From contig CAZXIC010000029.1 in assembly GCA_964640195.1 (NCBI GenBank), forward strand, positions 1 to 8,695: 8,695 nucleotides of DNA, given 5' to 3'. The translations under genes were made by a program, and so were the position numbers. Each line of letters begins with the position of its first letter. Position 1 is the first letter of the stretch. This document shows, in pieces, positions 4,498 through 8,695 of the stretch. The notes beneath the pieces were generated by a model. It was given only the letters and a program-made list of their open reading frames with translations. It searched no databases and was not told where the DNA came from. This DNA is from CAZXIC01 sp964640195. GTDB lineage: Archaea; Iainarchaeota; Iainarchaeia; Iainarchaeales; GCA-2688035.

Positions 4498-7200
4498 ATG
4501 GCTGGTTTTGAAAGCGGTGCACCTAACACCCTGTTGTTCAGGCAGATAAACAAGGCAGATGTGCCGACTGTAGGGGGGAAGGCTGCTAATTTGGGCGAAT
4601 TGGCAAATAACAATTTTCCTGTTCCCCCTGGCTTTGTTGTTACCGCACAGGCTTATTTCAGGTATTTGGACAAGGCAGGCATAAGAAAGTGGGTTGTTGA
4701 AAAAATTAGTGCAATTGATGTTGAGGACACGGAACAGTTGCGCGATGTAAGCGCGCAGGTGCGCGAACTGATAATAAAAACAAAGATGTCAACGCAGCTC
4801 GCAAACGAAATAAAATGCGCTTACAGGCAGCTTGGCGAAAGAAGGCTTGCGTGGCTTACCAGCAGCGAGGAGGAATTTGTCGCTGTGCGGAGCAGCGCAA
4901 CAGCGGAGGATTTGCCTGAAGCAAGCTTTGCAGGGCAGCAGGAAACTTACCTGAACGTCAAGGGCGCATCGCAGGTCGTTGACGCAGTGCAGAGGTGCTG
5001 GGCTTCGCTGTTCACTGCCAGGGCAGTGTACTACAGGGAGAAAAACGACTTTCCGACGGAACGGGTTGGGATTGCTGTTGTCGTGCAGAAAATGGTTGAC
5101 AGCAAGGTAAGCGGCGTGCTGTTCACAGCCGACCCAACCGGGGACGAGGGCAAAATCGTGATTGAGGCAGGCTTTGGGCTCGGGGAGGCGATTGTAAGCG
5201 GCAGCATCACTCCCGACACTTACACTGTTGACAAGGGCAGCATGAAAATCCTTGACAAGAAAGTGCAGGAGCAGGAGTTCAGGGTTGTGAGGAAGGGAAG
5301 GGAGAATGCCAGGGAAAAGCTAAGTGCAGCTGTTGCGAAGAAGCAGAAGATAGCAGACAAGACAATAATCGCATTGGCAAAGCTCGGCAAGCAGATTGAA
5401 CTGCACTACAAGCGGCCGCAGGACGTTGAATGGGCAATCGAGGACAAGGAGCTGTTCGTTGTGCAGAGCCGGGCAATTACAACGCTCGGCTTGAAGGAAA
5501 AGGTTGCTGAAAGGGAGAGGAGGAAAGGGGAACTGAAAGGGCTTGAGGAAAAAATTATCCTGCACGGGCTGGCTGCATCGCCTGGCACTGCAGCAGGGAA
5601 GGTAAAGGTTGTTTTAAACGAATCGCAGATTGGCAAGGTTGAGAAGGGAGACGTGCTGGTCGCGAAAATGACTGCCCCTGCCTGGGTGCCGGTAATGAAG
5701 AAGGCTGCAGCGATTGTAACAGACGAGGGCGGAATCACCTGCCATGCAGCCATTGTCAGCAGGGAGCTGGGAATTCCGTGCGTTGTTGGAACTGAGAAGG
5801 GAACGCAGCTGGTGGAGGACAATGACACTGTGACAGTGAATGGCTATGACGGCGTGGTTTACAGGGGGGAGGTTGCAATAGAGAAGCCCCGGGAGGAAGT
5901 GGCAGAGGTGGTGGAGAAAGGAGAGGTTGACAGGCTGGAGAAAGTGATTGAGAGGGAATTGGGGGAGGAAGGAAAGGAAGGAGGGGAAGAGAGGAGAAAG
6001 AAGGGGGAGGAAGAATGGGAAGCCGGTGAAACACCCAGGGAAAAGGAAGGGGGGAAGGAAGGGAAAGGGGAAGCGGCTGAAGAAAAGAAAGGCGAAGGGG
6101 CAACCGGGCTTGCAGCAGTTGCAGAAGAGGTTGAAGCAGCAAAGGAGCATGAGGAGAGGGTTGAAGAGGAAAGGAATGAGCTTATTGAAAAGGCAGCCGC
6201 TGAGGCAAGGGAAATCGTTGAAGAGTACGGCGAAGTAAAGGCAGCAGAGATGCCGGAAGGGGAGCTGAGGGAGGAGGAGGAAAAGCTGCTGGACCTGCTG
6301 CGCAGGATTGCAGTTAAAGTTAAGGTCAATGTTGCGCTGCCTGATGCCGCAGCCAAGGCTGCCGCTACCGGCGCTGTTGGGGTTGGGCTGCTTAGGGCAG
6401 AGCACATGATTACTGCAGGAGGCAAGCACCCTGCTGAGTTCATCAGGGAAGGCATGCAGGATGAGCTGGTCAAGGCAGTGAGGGAAGGGGTTAGGAAGGT
6501 TGCAGAGCAGTTCAAGGGCAAGCCTGTTTGGTATAGGACGTTTGACGCAAGGAGCGACGAGTTTCGCGAATTGCAGGGCGGGGAAAAGGAGCCAGAAGAA
6601 GACAACCCGATGCTTGGATGGCACGGAATAAGAAGGGATTTGGACGAGCCGCAACTGCTGAAGGCGCAGTTCAAGGCTGTAAAGGGGCTTGTTGAGGAGG
6701 GGTTTGACAATATTGGCATAATGCTGCCGTTTGTGCAGAGCGCGGAAGAGCTGCGGAGGGCAAAGGAAATCGCCAGGGAGTGCGGTCTTGAGCCTGACAG
6801 GAAGGAGCTGCAGTTCGGCGTCATGATTGAAACGCCCGCTTCTGTCTGGTCAATCGATGAGTTCATCAAGGAAGGTATTGACTTCATTTCATTCGGCACA
6901 AATGACCTAACGCAGCTAACACTCGGCATTGACAGGAACAACGAGAGGCTGCAGGGGCTTTTCACTGAACTGCACCCTGCCGTGCTGAGGCAGCTCAGGT
7001 ATGTTATAAGGCGGTGCAAAAAAGCTGGCGTCCAGACAAGCATCTGCGGCCAGGCAGCATCCAATCCGGAGATGGTAAGGCATTTGGTGCGCTTTGGGAT
7101 TGATTCTGTAAGCGCAAACATTGATGCGGTTGAGAAGATAAAGAGGGTTGTGCTGGTTGAGGAAAAGAGGCTTATTCTGGACAAGCAGCACAAGAAATAA
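4498..7200 (+). CDS. ppsA: Phosphoenolpyruvate synthase with a ~140-residue charged insertion
   Basis: Pyruvate, water dikinase converts pyruvate and ATP to PEP, AMP and phosphate, feeding gluconeogenesis. The 900-aa protein has all three domains. The N-terminal nucleotide-binding domain carries VGGKAANLGELA, VRSSATAEDLPEASFAGQQETYLNV, LFTADPTG, EAGFGLGEAIVSG and DVEWAIEDKELFVVQSR. The swivelling domain carries GGITCHAAIVSRELGIPCVVG, with the phosphorylated His at residue 416. The C-terminal TIM barrel runs from about 606, with GVGLLRAEHM, YRTFDARSDE, MIETPASVWS, SFGTNDLTQL and SICGQA (catalytic Cys about 850). Between the last two domains, residues about 463-605 form a Glu/Lys/Gly-rich, partly coiled-coil-like insertion not usual in the family. 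An in-frame GTG at 4492 is an alternative start; ATG 4498 is preferred as an ordinary start. Its nucleotide insertion shares 30 bases with the L10e tail. Confidence 0.94.
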   Translation: MAGFESGAPNTLLFRQINKADVPTVGGKAANLGELANNNFPVPPGFVVTAQAYFRYLDKAGIRKWVVEKISAIDVEDTEQLRDVSAQVRELIIKTKMSTQLANEIKCAYRQLGERRLAWLTSSEEEFVAVRSSATAEDLPEASFAGQQETYLNVKGASQVVDAVQRCWASLFTARAVYYREKNDFPTERVGIAVVVQKMVDSKVSGVLFTADPTGDEGKIVIEAGFGLGEAIVSGSITPDTYTVDKGSMKILDKKVQEQEFRVVRKGRENAREKLSAAVAKKQKIADKTIIALAKLGKQIELHYKRPQDVEWAIEDKELFVVQSRAITTLGLKEKVAERERRKGELKGLEEKIILHGLAASPGTAAGKVKVVLNESQIGKVEKGDVLVAKMTAPAWVPVMKKAAAIVTDEGGITCHAAIVSRELGIPCVVGTEKGTQLVEDNDTVTVNGYDGVVYRGEVAIEKPREEVAEVVEKGEVDRLEKVIERELGEEGKEGGEERRKKGEEEWEAGETPREKEGGKEGKGEAAEEKKGEGATGLAAVAEEVEAAKEHEERVEEERNELIEKAAAEAREIVEEYGEVKAAEMPEGELREEEEKLLDLLRRIAVKVKVNVALPDAAAKAAATGAVGVGLLRAEHMITAGGKHPAEFIREGMQDELVKAVREGVRKVAEQFKGKPVWYRTFDARSDEFRELQGGEKEPEEDNPMLGWHGIRRDLDEPQLLKAQFKAVKGLVEEGFDNIGIMLPFVQSAEELRRAKEIARECGLEPDRKELQFGVMIETPASVWSIDEFIKEGIDFISFGTNDLTQLTLGIDRNNERLQGLFTELHPAVLRQLRYVIRRCKKAGVQTSICGQAASNPEMVRHLVRFGIDSVSANIDAVEKIKRVVLVEEKRLILDKQHKK
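6064..6093 (+). repeat. 30-nt segment shared with the L10e gene, copy 2
   Basis: It is identical to 3898-3927 and in the same frame (KGEAAEEKKG, PEP synthase residues 523-532). It lies in the middle of the charged insertion. Confidence 0.9.
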
Positions 7201-7202
7201 GA

Positions 7203-7210
7203 TTATAATA
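7203..7210 (+). promoter_or_regulatory. TATA-like box of dph2
   Basis: TTATAATA lies directly after the PEP synthase stop codon. Its centre is about 26 nt before the ATG at 7233, so dph2 probably has its own leaderless transcript rather than only read-through from ppsA. Confidence 0.55.
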
Positions 7211-7232
7211 ACCTTTTCTGGAAAACTTTTTT

Positions 7233-8234
7233 ATGCTGCACCTGGACTTGGGGAAAGCGGTTAAGGTAGTTCTCAGGAAAAAGGCACGGGTTGTTGCAGT
7301 GCAGGTTCCAGAAGGGCTGAAAAGCAGGCTCACAGGGATTGTGAGGGAAATCGAGGAAAAAACAGGCGCAAAGGCTTTTGCTTTTGTTGACCCCTGCTTT
7401 GGCGCCTGCGATATTGCGGATGAAAGGGCAAAGGCACTTGGCGCTGACCTGCTGCTGCATTTCGGGCACGGGCAGTTTGTTGCAAAACACGCGGTTGAAA
7501 CAGTTTACCTACCGCTGCACTATGGGTTGGATGAAAAGCTGCTGCATGTTTTGGTTGAAAAACTGTGCGAACGGCTCATGGAGAAGAATGCAAAAAGCGT
7601 TGCGCTCTGCTCAACGGCGCAGTTCCTTTCCTATCTTTCGCTCCTGCAAAGGCAATTGGGAAAGAGGAAAATCAAAGCCTTTATCGGAAAGGGCAGGAAC
7701 GTGCGGCAGGGGCAGGTGCTTGGCTGTAATTACTCAAGCGTGAAAGGTGCGGTGCAGAGGGCGGATGCAGTTGTGTTTTTCGGAGACGGGCTTTTCCACC
7801 CCCTGGGCCTGGCGTTCTGCTGCAGAAAAACGGTTTTCGCTGCAGACCCATTGCAGGGAGAAGTGAAGGAGGTTGGCCTGGAAAAAGAGCTGTTTTTGAG
7901 GAAACGCATTGCAATGATTGAGAAGGCAAGGAATGCAGGGGGCATCGCAGTGTGGGTCAGCACAAAGAAGGGGCAGCAGAGAATGAAGGAGGCAATGGAG
8001 CTGCGGGAGAAGATTGAGGAAAATGGAAAAAAGGCTTTCGTGGTTGTTTCGGACTTGCTGCAGCCGGACTACCTCCTTGGAGTGCAGGTTGACGCAATTG
8101 CCTGCACTGCCTGCCCGAGGGTTGCGCTGGATGACTCCTCTTTGTTCAAAAAACCGGTTATTAACCCAAGCGAGCTGCTGATTGCATTGCGGGAAAAGAA
8201 GCTTGGGGATTACAGGTTTGAGGAACTGCTGTAA
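7233..8234 (+). CDS. dph2: Diphthamide synthase subunit Dph2 (archaeal type)
   Basis: The enzyme starts diphthamide formation on elongation factor 2: a [4Fe-4S] cluster cleaves S-adenosylmethionine to transfer a 3-amino-3-carboxypropyl group to a histidine. The 333-aa length is normal for the archaeal homodimeric form. The cluster-ligand cysteines of the family can be placed one per domain: DPCFGACD (Cys59, with Cys55 nearby), LGCNYSS (Cys165) and CTACPRVALDD (Cys294, with Cys291 nearby). Other family signatures are VQVPEGL (24-29), HFGHGQF (76-82), YLPLHYG (92-98), FFGDGLFHPLG (182-192) and SDLLQPDYLLG. The start ATG follows a TATA-like box at leaderless spacing. The stop TAA lies inside a palindrome shared with the convergent UMP kinase gene. 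Confidence 0.93.
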   Translation: MLHLDLGKAVKVVLRKKARVVAVQVPEGLKSRLTGIVREIEEKTGAKAFAFVDPCFGACDIADERAKALGADLLLHFGHGQFVAKHAVETVYLPLHYGLDEKLLHVLVEKLCERLMEKNAKSVALCSTAQFLSYLSLLQRQLGKRKIKAFIGKGRNVRQGQVLGCNYSSVKGAVQRADAVVFFGDGLFHPLGLAFCCRKTVFAADPLQGEVKEVGLEKELFLRKRIAMIEKARNAGGIAVWVSTKKGQQRMKEAMELREKIEENGKKAFVVVSDLLQPDYLLGVQVDAIACTACPRVALDDSSLFKKPVINPSELLIALREKKLGDYRFEELL

Positions 8235-8248
8235 AAAAGGTTTTACAG
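8229..8248. terminator. Inverted repeat spanning two convergent stop codons
   Basis: CTGTAAAA (8229-8236) and TTTTACAG (8241-8248) are perfect complements around AAGG. The repeat contains the dph2 stop (8232-8234) and the UMP kinase stop (8243-8245, minus strand), both TAA. It could act as a two-way transcript end, but it is short and archaeal termination rests mainly on T-runs, so the role is tentative. Confidence 0.4.
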
Positions 8249-8695
8249 TTCAATTTCATCCGGGTTTATTTCCTCTTCCTCTTCTTGGGGCTCGTGCTTC
8301 ATTGCTGTCCTGCGCTTCCTTCTGACAACCCTGCGCCTTGGCATGGCTTCTTCCGCTTCAAAGGCAGGGCTCTCGCCTTCAACTGCTTCCCTTACAACCG
8401 TTCCGTGGAATTCCTGGCCCTTGACAGCTGCCCTGAAGTTCTCAAGGTCTTTCCCGTTCAGGAAGAAGGCAGGGGTTTTGCTCCTCCTCAGAATCATCGC
8501 AGCAGGCAAATCCACCACCAGGTGCTGCCCCGGGCCCATTGCGCTTAACTTGATGAGGCTAACAAGCCTGTCGTAGGAAATCTCAGGGTAGAGCCTTGCT
8601 GTCGGGTGCGTTTTCGGGTCGGCGCTGTAGATGCCGTCAACGTTGCTCAGGTTGATAAACGTCCCGTGCAAGCCTTCTGCAAGCAGCGCTGCAAC
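8243..8695 (-). CDS. pyrH: UMP kinase (archaeal type), C-terminal part with charged tail
   Basis: The frame is open to the window edge, so the N-terminus is missing; 150 residues are visible, beginning VAALLAEGLHGTF. The sequence matches the C-terminal half of the amino-acid-kinase fold used by archaeal UMP kinases, which make UDP from UMP: NLSNVDGIYSADPKTHPTA (the nucleotide-binding segment), YDRLVSLIK, GPGQHLVVDLPAAMILRRS, FFLNGKDLENFRAAVKGQEFHGTVV. The family normally ends at the GT-x-V/I strand. Here 49 more residues follow, first with MPRRRVVRRKRRTAMK (very basic) and then EPQEEEEEINPDEIEL (acidic). The tail is probably disordered. The gene converges on dph2 with 8 nt between stop codons. 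Other amino-acid kinases are less likely because of the DGIYSADP context. Confidence 0.85.
   Translation of the reverse strand, partial: VAALLAEGLHGTFINLSNVDGIYSADPKTHPTARLYPEISYDRLVSLIKLSAMGPGQHLVVDLPAAMILRRSKTPAFFLNGKDLENFRAAVKGQEFHGTVVREAVEGESPAFEAEEAMPRRRVVRRKRRTAMKHEPQEEEEEINPDEIEL

Noticed and set aside
5859..7193. Long minus-strand frames opposite PEP synthase
   Set aside because: Ser/Leu/Pro-rich translations without family signatures; they are shadows of the G-rich, highly charged coding strand.
1..8695. CRISPR array or insertion sequence
   Set aside because: No regularly spaced repeats and no transposase or Cas-like reading frame were found on either strand.

Overview
The window is archaeal. 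It carries a eukaryote/archaea-type ribosomal protein L10e, the archaeal diphthamide enzyme Dph2, an archaeal-type UMP kinase, a tRNA gene interrupted by a bulge-helix-bulge type intron, and AT-rich TATA-like boxes about 25 nt upstream of start codons with almost no leader. Compact spacing, AGG/AGA arginine codons and many small proteins fit a small-genome lineage such as DPANN, but that placement is inference only.

Region by region: 1-282 is the 3' end of an EamA/DMT-type membrane transporter. It converges on, and overlaps by 4 nt, a minus-strand ThiI-like THUMP protein (279-1184) whose adenylation motifs are degenerate. At 1290-1521 lies tRNA-Cys(GCA) with a 161-nt intron full of short hairpins; a further 14-bp hairpin abuts its 5' end. 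A small accessory-looking stretch follows: an unrecognised basic 78-aa protein (1630-1866), a gene-free leader with a tandem repeat, and a toxin-antitoxin-like pair (DUF4258-like 2008-2229; YgiT-type zinc finger plus AbrB 2235-2558). It ends at 2558-2592 in a 35-nt copy of exactly the 3' exon of the tRNA-Cys. This is the geometry left by tRNA-targeted integration, although no integrase is present. Next comes an open but start-less or interrupted basic reading frame (2643-3029).

From 3187 on the genes are housekeeping: ribosomal protein L10e with a long charged tail (3187-3951); a minus-strand two-helix membrane protein with an acidic tail (4001-4390); phosphoenolpyruvate synthase with a charged insertion of about 140 residues (4498-7200); Dph2 (7233-8234); and, convergent with it, the C-terminal part of UMP kinase with a charged tail (8243-8695, minus strand).

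The two main themes for follow-up are (i) the tRNA-Cys intron together with the exact copy of its 3' exon downstream of a toxin-antitoxin pair, and (ii) charged low-complexity extensions on four neighbouring proteins, two of which (L10e and PEP synthase) share a 30-nt perfectly identical, in-frame DNA segment. No complete new defence or mobile system could be demonstrated.
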